Assembly (NCBI RefSeq): GCF_002899455.1
Contig: NZ_PPFB01000001.1
Coordinates: 6,456,501 to 6,520,500 of the forward strand
DNA length: 64,000 nt
Source of the DNA: Streptomyces sp. DH-12
Lineage (GTDB): Bacteria; Actinomycetota; Actinomycetes; Streptomycetales; Streptomycetaceae
Direction: 5' to 3'
In this document: in pieces, positions 43,583-51,598 of the stretch
Position numbering within the stretch: the stretch's first letter is position 1
Layout: the number at the start of each line of letters is the position of its first letter
The notes under the pieces: generated by a model
What the model saw: only the letters and a program-made list of their open reading frames with translations
Database searches by the model: none
Told to the model about the DNA's origin: nothing
Made by a program: the position numbers and the translations under genes

Positions 43583-44422
43583 TCAGCTCAGCGCCCGCAC
43601 CACGGTGACCGGGCAGTCCGCGTGGTGCAGCAGTGCCTGGCTGACCGAGCCGAGCAGCATCCCGGCGACCCCGCCGTGACCACGCGCCCCGGCCACCACC
43701 AGCTGCGCCTCGCGCGTCGCCGCCAGCAGCGCCTGCCGGACCCGGCCACGCTCGAGGCGCGGCTGGACCGTGACCCCCGGATGCGCGGCCGCCCAGGGCC
43801 TCACCGCCTCCTCCAGCAGCCGCCGGTGCCGCAGTTCGAGCTGATCGAGGTCCACCACCACGCTCAGCGGATCACCCGGATCCTCGTACGGCGTGGGCTC
43901 GCTCCAGGTGTTCCACACGTGCAGGGCCACCAGCGGAGCCCCGCGCAGTTCGGCCTCCGTGAACGCGAAGGACGCGGCGGCGTTCCCGGCGGGCGAGCCG
44001 TCCGCGGCCAGCAGCACGGGGCCCCGCGGGTCGGGCCGCCCGCGCACCACCATCACCGGGCCGTGCCCGTGCGCCGCCAACTGCATGGTCGTCGAGCCCA
44101 GCAGCAGGTCACCGAAGAGGCTCCGGCCGCGCCGCCCCAGCACGGTCAGCACCGCGTGCCGCGACTCGGTCCGCAGCACGGTCAGCGCGTCGCCCGACGC
44201 CACGGTGCGGGTGATCTCCAGGCCCGGGACGCGCTCGTGGAGCCGCTGCTCGGTCTCGGCCAGCACCCCGTGGATCATCGGATCGAGATCGGCGGGGCGG
44301 GCGAACGCGTGCACGATCCGCAGCCGTGCACCGCGCAGCCGCGCCTCCTCGGCCGCCATGTCGGCGGCGGCGAGGCTGGAGGCAGAGCCGTCCACCCCGA
44401 CCATCACCGTGTCGTCCACCAC
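43583..44422 (-). CDS. tandem universal stress protein
   Basis: A 279-aa protein made of two UspA domains. Each has the ATP-binding pattern: VMVGVDGSASS with VLGRRGRSLFGDLLLGSTTMQL in the first, and LLAADGSPAGN with VAGARGHGGVAGMLLGSVSQAL in the second, ending HHADCPVTVVRA. Such proteins respond to stress or starvation. Start: consecutive GTG codons at 44422/44419 next to a G-rich RBS; longer readings add poor sequence. It is the first chromosomal gene beyond the island, convergent with the region ending in attR. Confidence 0.88.
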   Translation of the reverse strand: MVDDTVMVGVDGSASSLAAADMAAEEARLRGARLRIVHAFARPADLDPMIHGVLAETEQRLHERVPGLEITRTVASGDALTVLRTESRHAVLTVLGRRGRSLFGDLLLGSTTMQLAAHGHGPVMVVRGRPDPRGPVLLAADGSPAGNAAASFAFTEAELRGAPLVALHVWNTWSEPTPYEDPGDPLSVVVDLDQLELRHRRLLEEAVRPWAAAHPGVTVQPRLERGRVRQALLAATREAQLVVAGARGHGGVAGMLLGSVSQALLHHADCPVTVVRALS

Positions 44423-44707
44423 ACACCCCCGTCCCCGGAAGGGGTCACCGAGTACCCACGCCGGACGGCCGCTACGCGCCCGGTTCCCGCGCTTTGTCCG
44501 GTGCGCCCCGCTGACCTGCGGCGACACGAGGCCCTCGGCGATCTTTGCCGCGCCCCCGGAACCTGTCCATCCGTGACAACACCCATGTTCCGGCCGAATG
44601 GCGGGATGGCACCATTACGCCGGTGGGGGGTGCCACCCGGTGCCGTGGGACGGTCCGTCCGGCCCCGCCCACCGGACGACTTCAGAAGAACGGGAAGGGG
44701 ACGGGCT

Positions 44708-45193
44708 GTGCCTGCTCCACGGATGAGCGCGACACCGCTGCCGGGCATCGGTGTGAAATACGACCTCACCACGCGTGAGCACGAGCACCTGTCCGTCATC
44801 GCGCACCGCGACGGTGCCCGGACGGTCAACGTCTACAGCTCCGACGACCCGGACGCCTGCGCCCGTTCGATGCGGCTGAGCGTCGCCGAGTCGGCCGCGC
44901 TGATCGACGCGCTGATGCCGGCCCACCACAGCCCGAACCTGCTGCACACCACCGACCTGGGGCTGGTGGCCGAGCGCATCGAACTGTCCTCGGTGTCCCA
45001 CTGGAACGGACGGCTGCTGGGTGAGACCCGGATGCGTACCGACACGGGAGCGTCGATCGTGGCCGTGCTGCGCCGCGCGGAGGCGATCCCGTCGCCCGCG
45101 CCGGACTTCCGGCTCGCCGGCGGGGACACACTGATCGTCATCGGCACCCGCGAGGGCATCGACGCCGCCGCCGAGCTCCTCGGGCGGGAGTGA
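44708..45193 (+). CDS. KhtT-like regulatory subunit (TrkA-C/RCK_C domain)
   Basis: A 161-aa cytoplasmic protein; the C-terminal half (IVAVLRRAEAIPSPAPDFRLAGGDTLIVIGTREG) is an RCK_C/TrkA-C ligand-binding domain, and the N-terminal half matches KhtT-type regulators. It likely gates the antiporter encoded 4 bases downstream; KhtT of Bacillus responds to pH and c-di-AMP. Start: GTG 44708, because AAGGGGA lies about 7 bases upstream; ATG 44723 lacks an RBS. Confidence 0.82.
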   Translation: MPAPRMSATPLPGIGVKYDLTTREHEHLSVIAHRDGARTVNVYSSDDPDACARSMRLSVAESAALIDALMPAHHSPNLLHTTDLGLVAERIELSSVSHWNGRLLGETRMRTDTGASIVAVLRRAEAIPSPAPDFRLAGGDTLIVIGTREGIDAAAELLGRE

Positions 45194-45197
45194 GCGC

Positions 45198-46445
45198 GTG
45201 CACTCTTCCGCGGTCTTCCTCATCGAGTTCGGCGCGATCATCCTCGGTCTCGGCCTGCTCGGCCGCCTCGCCGGACGCCTCCAGTTCTCGCCCATCCCCC
45301 TCTACCTGCTGGCCGGCCTCGCGTTCGGTGAGGGCGGCCTGCTGCCGCTCGGCGCCAGCGAGGAGTTCGTCGCGATCGGCGCCGAGATCGGCGTGATCCT
45401 CCTGCTGCTGATGCTCGGCCTCGAGTACACGGCCAGCGACCTCGTCTCCAACCTCAAGACGCAGTACCCCGCCGGTCTCGTCGACATGACGCTCAACGCC
45501 CTGCCCGGCGCCGCCCTCGCCCTGCTCATGGGCTGGGGCCCGGTCGCCGCCGTGGTGCTCGCGGGCGTCACCTGGATCTCCTCCTCCGGTGTCATCGCCA
45601 AGGTCCTCGGCGACCTCGGCCGGCTCGGCAACAGAGAGACCCCGGTCATCCTCAGCATCCTCGTGCTCGAGGACCTGGCGATGGCCGTCTACCTGCCGAT
45701 CATCACCGCCCTGCTGGCCGGCGTCAGCCTCGCCGCGGGCAGCGTCACCCTCGCCATCGCGCTGGGTGTCGCCGGGCTCGTGCTCTTCGTCGCCGTCCGC
45801 TACGGACGCGTGATCTCCCGCTTCGTCTCCAGCGACGACCCGGAGAAGCTGCTGCTCGTCGTGCTCGGCCTGACCCTGCTGGTCGCCGGCATCGCCCAGG
45901 AGCTCCAGGTGTCGGCCGCCGTGGGCGCCTTCCTCGTCGGCATCGCCCTGTCCGGCGAGGTCGCGGAGGGCGCGCACAACCTGCTGGCGCCGCTGCGCGA
46001 CCTGTTCGCCGCGGTGTTCTTCGTCTTCTTCGGCCTGCACACCGACCCGCAGTCCATCCCGCCGGTCATCCTGCCGGCGTTCGGCCTGGCCGTCGTCACC
46101 GCGCTGACGAAGATCGCCACCGGCTGGTGGGCGGCCCGCCGGGCCGGCATCTCGCCCAAGGGCCGCTGGCGCGCGGGCGGCACCCTGGTGGCGCGCGGCG
46201 AGTTCTCCATCGTCATCGCGGGACTCGCGGTCACCGCCGGCATCGAGCCCCAGCTCGGCCCGCTGGCCACCGCGTACGTCCTGGTCCTGGTGGTGCTCGG
46301 CCCGCTCACCGCCCGCTACACCGAGCCGATCGCGATGCGCCTGGCCGGGCGTCGCACGCCCGCGCCCGACACCCTGCCGGCCCAGCACGGCACGCCCGCC
46401 GCGGAGACGCTGGAGCCGATGGAGGACAGCGGCCGCGACCGCTGA
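45198..46445 (+). CDS. CPA2-family cation:proton antiporter (KhtU/KefB-like)
   Basis: A 415-aa membrane protein with about 12-13 helices of the CPA2 antiporter family. Typical segments are GLAFGEGGLLPLG, the helix-5 region VLEDLAMAVYLPI with the ion-binding Asp, and AAVGAFLVGIALSG. Unlike KefB it has no C-terminal RCK domain, which is instead supplied by the upstream gene, as in the KhtTU system. It should export K+ in exchange for H+. GTG start, 4 bases after the regulator's stop: co-transcribed and probably coupled. Confidence 0.88.
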   Translation: MHSSAVFLIEFGAIILGLGLLGRLAGRLQFSPIPLYLLAGLAFGEGGLLPLGASEEFVAIGAEIGVILLLLMLGLEYTASDLVSNLKTQYPAGLVDMTLNALPGAALALLMGWGPVAAVVLAGVTWISSSGVIAKVLGDLGRLGNRETPVILSILVLEDLAMAVYLPIITALLAGVSLAAGSVTLAIALGVAGLVLFVAVRYGRVISRFVSSDDPEKLLLVVLGLTLLVAGIAQELQVSAAVGAFLVGIALSGEVAEGAHNLLAPLRDLFAAVFFVFFGLHTDPQSIPPVILPAFGLAVVTALTKIATGWWAARRAGISPKGRWRAGGTLVARGEFSIVIAGLAVTAGIEPQLGPLATAYVLVLVVLGPLTARYTEPIAMRLAGRRTPAPDTLPAQHGTPAAETLEPMEDSGRDR

Positions 46446-46460
46446 GCCCGTCTGCGCGTT

Positions 46461-46496
46461 CGGCCCGGACAGCCCGCGAGGGAGCTGCCCGGGCCG
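46461..46496. terminator. bidirectional terminator between antiporter and MerR-clamp genes
   Basis: CGGCCCGG (46461-46468) pairs with CCGGGCCG (46489-46496), extended by CAGC/GCTG after a one-base mismatch. It lies between convergent genes and can serve both. Confidence 0.65.
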
Positions 46497-46517
46497 TCGT
46501 GCGTCCGGGGCGGTGCC

Positions 46518-47591
46518 TCAGTCGGCCGGCCGCACCGGCATCAGCAGCGAGAACGTGTGCTCGTCCTCGGGGCGGCGGATCGCGAGCGGGGCCGTGGGGG
46601 CGCCGAACTCCAGGACGAGCCGGTCACCGGCCGCCGCGGCGAGCGCGTCCAGCAGGAACGCCCGGTTCACCGCCACGAGGTCCGGCGCGTCGGCGCCCTC
46701 CGGGGCCGGGGCGACCTCGCCGTCGCCCGAGACCGCCAGCACCGTCAGCTCGCACCGCGCGTCCCCGCCGTCCTCGTACGGCCGGACCGGACCCGAACGC
46801 ACGGCCTCCGTGAACGCCGGCACGTCCACCTCGGCACGCCGCCCGGCGGGCAGCCGCACCAGGCGCCGGTAGTCGGGGAAGTCCTGCTCCAGACACCGGC
46901 CGCCGGTCTGCCGGTCACCGGCCTCCAGGGTCACGCGGCCGCCGTCCACGGCGAGGCGCACCTCGTCCTCGCCGTCCAGCAGCGCCCGCATCGCGTCGGC
47001 GAGGGGCAGCGGCACGGTCGCCTGCACCCGGCCGCCGTCGTGTCCGCCGACGGCGGTGCGTGCCACGGCCATCCGGTAGCGGTCGGTCGCCACCACGTGC
47101 AGCGCGTCGCCCTTGACGTCGAGGTGGACGCCGGCGAGCACCGGCAGCTCCGGGTCGGTGCCGGCCGCGAAACGGACCGCGTCCAGTGCGGCGGCCAGAC
47201 CGGGACCGGACACGGACAGCCGGGCGGCGGTGCGAGGTGAGGTCATGGGGTTCTCCCTGTCGTCGAGTAGGGCGCGGAGCGCGGAGAACTCGGCGCGGGT
47301 GGCCGACAGCCCCTCCTCCAGCCGGCGCAGATGCGCCTCGAGGAGCCGGCGCACGAGATCGGTGTCGGCGGCCGCCCAGCCGGCCAGGACCAGCCGGACG
47401 TCCGCCAGCGGCATCCCGGCGCGGCGGAGCCGGGCCAGCACCCGGGCCTCGTCCAGCTGCTCCGGCGCGTACCAGCGGTAGCCGGTGACCGGGTCGACCT
47501 GGTCGGGAACCAGGACCCCGGCACGGTCGTAGAACCGCAGGGCGCTGACGCCCAGCCCGCTCTCGCGGGCCGTCTCACCAATGCTGCGCAT
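46518..47591 (-). CDS. MerR regulator fused to a DNA sliding clamp (DnaN)-like region
   Basis: A 357-aa fusion. Residues 1-70 are a MerR HTH (SIGETARESGLGVSALRFYDRAGVL, YRWYAPEQ), then a dimerising helix to about 110. From about 118 the sequence matches beta-clamp domains 2 and 3 of DnaN: LPVLAGVHLDVKGDALHVVATDRYRMAVA, FPDYRRLVRLPAGRRAEVDV, and the ending VNRAFLLDALAA...LLMPVR. Clamp domain 1 is absent. The clamp part might bind peptides or dimerise instead of encircling DNA. GGAGAG before the ATG. Related fusions exist in actinomycetes, but the function is not known to me. Confidence 0.88.
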   Translation of the reverse strand: MRSIGETARESGLGVSALRFYDRAGVLVPDQVDPVTGYRWYAPEQLDEARVLARLRRAGMPLADVRLVLAGWAAADTDLVRRLLEAHLRRLEEGLSATRAEFSALRALLDDRENPMTSPRTAARLSVSGPGLAAALDAVRFAAGTDPELPVLAGVHLDVKGDALHVVATDRYRMAVARTAVGGHDGGRVQATVPLPLADAMRALLDGEDEVRLAVDGGRVTLEAGDRQTGGRCLEQDFPDYRRLVRLPAGRRAEVDVPAFTEAVRSGPVRPYEDGGDARCELTVLAVSGDGEVAPAPEGADAPDLVAVNRAFLLDALAAAAGDRLVLEFGAPTAPLAIRRPEDEHTFSLLMPVRPAD

Positions 47592-47748
47592 CTCGCTCTC
47601 CACACCTCGGACCCTGCCGCCTCGACAAGGTCGAGGGTCAAGCCCCGCCCCCGCGACGCGTACGGCCGAGCGGGTGACGGCTTCACCCGCGGGGGCGGAG
47701 GCGAAGCCCACGGCGTACCACCGGCGCACGGCGGCGCGTTGCTCCGGC

Positions 47749-48120
47749 ATGGACAGCACTGAGACGGCGCGGCGCCTTCTCGGGCACGACGCCGTGAGCC
47801 GGCCGTACGCGCAACTGACCGGGGGCCACCCGGCGAACACACCGATCTACGCGGAACTCGTCGCGGAGTGGCGGGCGAAGGGGCACACGGTCCCGGCGCA
47901 CCGGGACGGACTGTGGGCGTCCTTCGCCGCCGCGACCGCGAGCGACCGCGGCCCGGCGCCCGCCGTGCCGTTCCGCGTCCCGGCCCTCCTGCCGGCTCCC
48001 GGGACGTCCGGCGAGGAGAAGACGTCCGGCGAGGAGAAGACGTCCGACGAGGAGAAGACGTCCGAAGAGGCGCCGGAGCCGGACGTCACCAGCAGTCCGG
48101 ACGCGACGGATCCGCGCTGA
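47749..48120 (+). CDS. small protein with Thr-Ser-Gly-Glu-Glu-Lys repeats
   Basis: A 123-aa soluble protein. Residues 1-85 are a compact helical domain (SRPYAQLTGGHPANTPIYAEL, TVPAHRDGLWASFAAAT). The tail holds four copies of a six-residue repeat, TSGEEK TSGEEK TSDEEK TSEE, encoded by an 18-bp tandem repeat. The tail is highly charged and probably disordered. No family recognised. The ATG at 47749 has a weak RBS. It overlaps the convergent gene at 48086 by 35 bases. Confidence 0.6.
   Translation: MDSTETARRLLGHDAVSRPYAQLTGGHPANTPIYAELVAEWRAKGHTVPAHRDGLWASFAAATASDRGPAPAVPFRVPALLPAPGTSGEEKTSGEEKTSDEEKTSEEAPEPDVTSSPDATDPR
48004..48069. repeat. 18-bp tandem repeat inside a coding gene
   Basis: Units ACGTCCGGCGAGGAGAAG at 48004 and 48022 are identical; the unit at 48040 has one change, and a partial fourth unit follows (48058-48069). 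Period 18 keeps the reading frame and encodes TSGEEK. It is a site prone to slippage. Confidence 0.8.
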
Positions 48121-48574
48121 CCGGTGCGAGCACCGCGAGCGTACCGGTCGCCCGGCGCAGCGCCCGCTCGAGCGGCTCCGCCGCGTGCAGCGCTCCGGTG
48201 CCGTCCGGCGGGACCAGCCACTCCAGCCGCCCGGAGGGCCGGTACGGCGGCGGCACGGCCACCCAGGAGCCGCGCCCCACGTGCCGCACCCCGAATCCCA
48301 CCCACTCGCTGTCCGGGTCGGGCGGCAGGAAGAAGCCCACGCGGCGTGCCGTGACGTCCACCAGCGTGGGTCCCGGCATCTCGAGCGGATCGCTCCAGAG
48401 CAGGTCCAGGGCCAGCAGCCCCAGACGGTCGGGAACGCTCAGCACGTCCCAGTACCGGCCCGCCGCGAGCAGGGCCGTCCCCGGGGGGCGGTCCCACCGG
48501 CGCTTGCACTCCTGCGGGTCCGTGGCCGCCGCGGCCAGCCATTCGACGGCCTGTTTCCATCTGGTGTCGTGCAT
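48086..48574 (-). CDS. conserved hypothetical protein
   Basis: A 162-aa soluble protein from an ATG at 48574 (MHDTRWKQAVEWL). It has Trp/Pro-rich beta segments (LDLLWSDPLEMPGPTLVDV, GFFLPPDPDSEWVGFGVRH, RLEWLVPPDGTGALH) and a helical end (LERALRRATGTLAVL). I do not recognise the family; the composition suggests a small enclosed beta domain. It overlaps the 3' end of the opposite-strand repeat gene by 35 bases, so one of the two ends may be misjudged. Confidence 0.55.
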   Translation of the reverse strand: MHDTRWKQAVEWLAAAATDPQECKRRWDRPPGTALLAAGRYWDVLSVPDRLGLLALDLLWSDPLEMPGPTLVDVTARRVGFFLPPDPDSEWVGFGVRHVGRGSWVAVPPPYRPSGRLEWLVPPDGTGALHAAEPLERALRRATGTLAVLAPVSADPSRPDCW

Positions 48575-48701
48575 GTCCCACCCCGGGCACGGTCGGCACG
48601 CCGCCACGGGCGCGTGCGATAGCGCCACATGGTGGTGCATATATCTGTTCTCCGGAAGGGGTGGGACGGCGCCGGTTCCCGGCGAGCGGGGAACGGAACC
48701 C

Positions 48702-48740
48702 GGACACCCCCGGGAACCGGGGACCCGGCCGGGGGTGTCC
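48702..48740 (-). terminator. terminator downstream of the DUF5997 gene
   Basis: GGACACCCCC (48702-48711) pairs exactly with GGGGGTGTCC (48731-48740). It lies 20 bases beyond the DUF5997 stop at 48760 on the minus strand. Confidence 0.65.
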
Positions 48741-48759
48741 TGTGCCTGGGGAGCGGGTC

Positions 48760-49152
48760 TCAGTCGCCGCTCTCGGCGCTCTCGCCCTCACGCTTCTTCA
48801 GCCGGGCCGCCTCCTTGCGGACCTCGGCCTGGGTGGCGCGTTCCCGCTCCAGCCACTCGGGGCGCTCCTGCTTCAGCGCCTCGATCTGCTCGGTGGTGAG
48901 CGGCTCGGTCACCCCGGCGCGGGCCAGGCCGGAGATCGAGACGCCCAGCTTGGCCGCGACCACCGGGCGGGGGTGCGGGCCGTCGCGCCGCAGGTCCCGC
49001 AGCCACTGCGGGGGATCGGCCTGGAGCGCGTTCAGTTCCGCGCGCGAGACCACGCCCTCCCGGAACTCGGCGGGAGTGGCCTCGAGGTACACACCCAGCT
49101 TCTTCGCCGCGGTCGCGGGCTTCATCGTCTGGGTGCTCTGGTGCTGCGTCAT
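48760..49152 (-). CDS. DUF5997 family protein
   Basis: A 130-aa helical protein of DUF5997 type (MKPATAAKKLGVYLEATPAEF, SRAELNALQADPPQWLRDLR, HPRPVVAAKLGVSISGLARAG), ending in a strongly charged helix (EVRKEAARLKKREGE). It contains two short HTH-like or SAP-like helical patterns and may bind nucleic acid (inference). It is divergent from the LysR effector-domain gene with only 58 bases between the starts, suggesting shared control. Confidence 0.78.
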   Translation of the reverse strand: MTQHQSTQTMKPATAAKKLGVYLEATPAEFREGVVSRAELNALQADPPQWLRDLRRDGPHPRPVVAAKLGVSISGLARAGVTEPLTTEQIEALKQERPEWLERERATQAEVRKEAARLKKREGESAESGD

Positions 49153-49210
49153 GGCGTCCAGGGTATCGAGCGTGTGCACGGCCGCCGACCACGGCCGGTA
49201 ACCTGGCCAG

Positions 49211-49972
49211 GTGACCGGCCCGGAAGTGTCCCCCTCGTTCCGCCTCGTGTACGTCCCCGGCGTGATGCCCGACAAATGGGTGCGGGTCTGGAACGAGCGG
49301 CAGCCCGACGTCCCGCTGACCCTCACCCAGGTGCCCGCGGGACCGGCGCACGGGATGCTGCGGGACGGCGAGGCCGACGCGGGGCTCGTCCGGCTCCCCG
49401 TCGACCGGACGGTGCTCAGCGCCATCCCCCTCTACACCGAGCGGACGGTCGTCGTGGTCCCCAAGGACCACCTGGTCACCGCCGCCGACTCGGTCACCGT
49501 CGAGGACCTCGCGGACGACATCGTGCTGCACCCCCTCGACGACGTGCTCGGCTGGGAGACCCTGCCGGGCCGCCCCGCCCTGGAACGCCCGGCCACCACC
49601 GCCGACGCGATCGAGCTGGTCGCCGCCGGGATCGGCGTGCTCGTGACGCCCCTGTCGCTGGCCCGGCTGCACCACCGCAAGGACCTCACCCACCGCCCGC
49701 TGGAGGACGCGCCCGCCTCGAGCGTGGCGCTGGCCTGGCCGGAGGCGGCGACCACGGACCTGGTCGAGGACTTCATCGGCATCGTGCGCGGCCGGACCGT
49801 CAACAGCACCCGCGGCCGCCGGCCGCAGCCCGCGCAGGAGAAGAAGCCGGACAGGAAACCGGAGAGGAAGAAGGACGGGCCCGCCGCGCGCAACGCCGCC
49901 CGCGGCCGGCGGGGAACCGGCGGCGGAACGGCGAAGAACCCCCGGCGGGGCAAGCCCCGCCGCAGGTCCTGA
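49211..49972 (+). CDS. LysR-type substrate-binding domain protein without HTH, with basic tail
   Basis: A 253-aa protein. Residues 8-195 match the LysR effector (PBP-like) domain: FRLVYVPGVMPDKWVRVWNERQPDV, DAGLVRLPVDR, VVVPKDHLVTA, ELVAAGIGVLVTPLSLARLH. The N-terminal LysR helix-turn-helix is entirely absent, and the tail (about 200-253) is rich in Lys, Arg and Pro (KKPDRKPERKK, RRGKPRRRS) and could contact nucleic acid. GTG start at 49211. It is divergent from the DUF5997 gene. It binds a small molecule presumably, but it cannot act as a normal LysR regulator. Confidence 0.82.
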   Translation: MTGPEVSPSFRLVYVPGVMPDKWVRVWNERQPDVPLTLTQVPAGPAHGMLRDGEADAGLVRLPVDRTVLSAIPLYTERTVVVVPKDHLVTAADSVTVEDLADDIVLHPLDDVLGWETLPGRPALERPATTADAIELVAAGIGVLVTPLSLARLHHRKDLTHRPLEDAPASSVALAWPEAATTDLVEDFIGIVRGRTVNSTRGRRPQPAQEKKPDRKPERKKDGPAARNAARGRRGTGGGTAKNPRRGKPRRRS

Positions 49973-49991
49973 ACCGCGGGCCGCGAAGGCG

Positions 49992-50741
49992 TCAGCGGAC
50001 CGTCCCCGAGGGCGACGGTGCCGGGGAGGCCGTGTTGAGGTCCTCCAGCTCCTTCGGGATCGGCAGGGCGAGCACCGGCGCGCCCGCCTGCGGCGCCGGC
50101 GGCGTCACCTGCTCGCGCGGCAGCTTCGGCGGGCTGGTCTGCTGGAAGTTGACCTGCTCGTGATTGACCAGGCCGGTCCTCTCCAGCACCGTGATGTGGT
50201 CCAGCACGGTGTCGTTGGCCTGGTCGGCGAGCTGCCGGACCAGCGTGTTGCGGGTGTTCGCCCGGATCTTGGCGATCACGGGGAAGATCTGCCCGTGCGT
50301 CACCCGCATGATGTTCACGGCCGTGGAGTCGAACTCCTTGCCGTTGGTGGCCTTCACCGTCTCCACGAACCCCTGCTGCTGCGGCGACGCCTGGTTCGGC
50401 AGCGTGATGCCGAGCTCCAGTGCGATCCTGCGGCAGCTGGCGTCCAGCCGGCCGTGCCCGACCACCAGGTGCTCGCCCGCCTCCTTCATCTCCGGCGTCG
50501 TACCGCGCTCCATCGCCAGCAGTCCCAGGGGGTGCTCCCACAGTCCGGCCGCGCGCACCTTCACCACGAAGTCGCGGTCCTCCTCCGTCAGGGGGCCGTA
50601 GTTCGTGTTGGCCACCACCCGGTCCTGCTTGGTGGATGTGGTCTGTACGCCCAGCATGGTGGGATAGGCGAGCGCGGTGAGGGTCAGGATCATGGCTCCG
50701 CCCACGAACGCGGTTCCTGCCGTGCTGCGCGAGAAGCGCAT
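49992..50741 (-). CDS. secreted/anchored DUF4142 protein
   Basis: A 249-aa protein with an N-terminal hydrophobic helix (residues 8-30, AGTAFVGGAMILTLTALAYP) acting as signal or anchor. It is followed by the helical DUF4142 domain (LTEEDRDFVVKVRAAGLWEHPLG, RGTTPEMKEAGEHLVVGH, ALELGITLP) and a Pro-rich tail. DUF4142 proteins are ferritin-like extracytoplasmic proteins of unclear role. RBS AGGAGG. Convergent with the preceding gene; the HAD phosphatase lies 142 bases upstream on the same strand. Confidence 0.85.
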   Translation of the reverse strand: MRFSRSTAGTAFVGGAMILTLTALAYPTMLGVQTTSTKQDRVVANTNYGPLTEEDRDFVVKVRAAGLWEHPLGLLAMERGTTPEMKEAGEHLVVGHGRLDASCRRIALELGITLPNQASPQQQGFVETVKATNGKEFDSTAVNIMRVTHGQIFPVIAKIRANTRNTLVRQLADQANDTVLDHITVLERTGLVNHEQVNFQQTSPPKLPREQVTPPAPQAGAPVLALPIPKELEDLNTASPAPSPSGTVR

Positions 50742-50883
50742 CGTGCCTCCTGGGTTGAGAACGGCCCAACACCAGGAAGTACGGACGGGGAGCGCGTAAC
50801 AGTCACCCTCCGGGAAAGAATTTCCGGCCGCTTCGGACGGCGGGGCCGCGGTACGGCTCTCCACGGCTCCGGGCCGGCACCGG

Positions 50884-51579
50884 TCAGGTCCTCCGGCGGG
50901 CGGCGGCCAGCCAGTCCCAGGCCGCCCGCGCCGTGAACTCCGCCTGGCCGCCGCGCAGCAGCAGGTCCGCCGTGGTGAACTCCGGTGCGTCGGCCTGCGC
51001 GGCCACGTAGGGGACGGCGACGCAGCGCATTCCGGCCGCGTGCGCGGCGGCAGCGCCCGGCGCCGCGTCCTCGACCACCACGCAGTCCGCCGGGTCCGCG
51101 CCGAGCCGCCGCGCCGCCTCCAGGAACACGTCGGGGGCCGGCTTGCCACGGGCGACCTCGTCGGCCGACACGACGGTCCGCAGGTACGAGTCCAGCCCGG
51201 TGCCGGCGAGGATCGCGCCGATCGCCTCGGCCGAGGAGCCCGACGCCACGGCCATCGGGACGCCCTCGCCCGCCAGCCGCTCCACGAACGCGCGCATCTC
51301 GGGGAACACCGTGGTCTTCGTCCGGGCCAGCTCCAGATAGTGGCGGTTCTTGACCGCGACCAGCTCGTCCACCGACGCGGGCAGGACGTAGCGGCGACGC
51401 CAGTCGGCGATCGTCTCGCGGGTGCTGATGCCGACGTAGCGCTCGTGCTCCTCCCACGTGAAGTCCGGGACGCCGTACTCCTCGAGCGTGCGGCGTCCCG
51501 CCTCGTAATAGTTCGGCTCGCTGTCCACGAGTGTTCCGTCGAGATCGAAGACGACCGAGAGGGTGCCGAGTGAGCTCAT
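50884..51579 (-). CDS. HAD-family phosphatase (beta-phosphoglucomutase-like)
   Basis: A 231-aa HAD superfamily IA hydrolase. Motif I FDLDGTLVDSE (nucleophile Asp at about residue 12), motif II VASGSSAEAI, the Lys in KPAPDVFLEAARRLG and the late acidic VVVEDAAPG are all present. It dephosphorylates a sugar or small phosphoester. ATG at 51579 with weak RBS. It lies downstream of the Lrp gene by 19 bases, convergent to neither, perhaps read through from it. Confidence 0.87.
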   Translation of the reverse strand: MSSLGTLSVVFDLDGTLVDSEPNYYEAGRRTLEEYGVPDFTWEEHERYVGISTRETIADWRRRYVLPASVDELVAVKNRHYLELARTKTTVFPEMRAFVERLAGEGVPMAVASGSSAEAIGAILAGTGLDSYLRTVVSADEVARGKPAPDVFLEAARRLGADPADCVVVEDAAPGAAAAHAAGMRCVAVPYVAAQADAPEFTTADLLLRGGQAEFTARAAWDWLAAARRRT

Positions 51580-51598
51580 GCGTCCAGCATGGCAGGGC

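Noticed and set aside
44423..44707. Possible riboswitch (c-di-AMP type) before the KhtT/KhtU pair
   Set aside because: Region is long enough, but I could not fold a convincing conserved core, only weak GC hairpins.
48004..48069. Possible CRISPR-like array
   Set aside because: Units are contiguous without spacers and lie in a coding frame; it is a simple tandem repeat. No other spacer-repeat pattern was found in the window.
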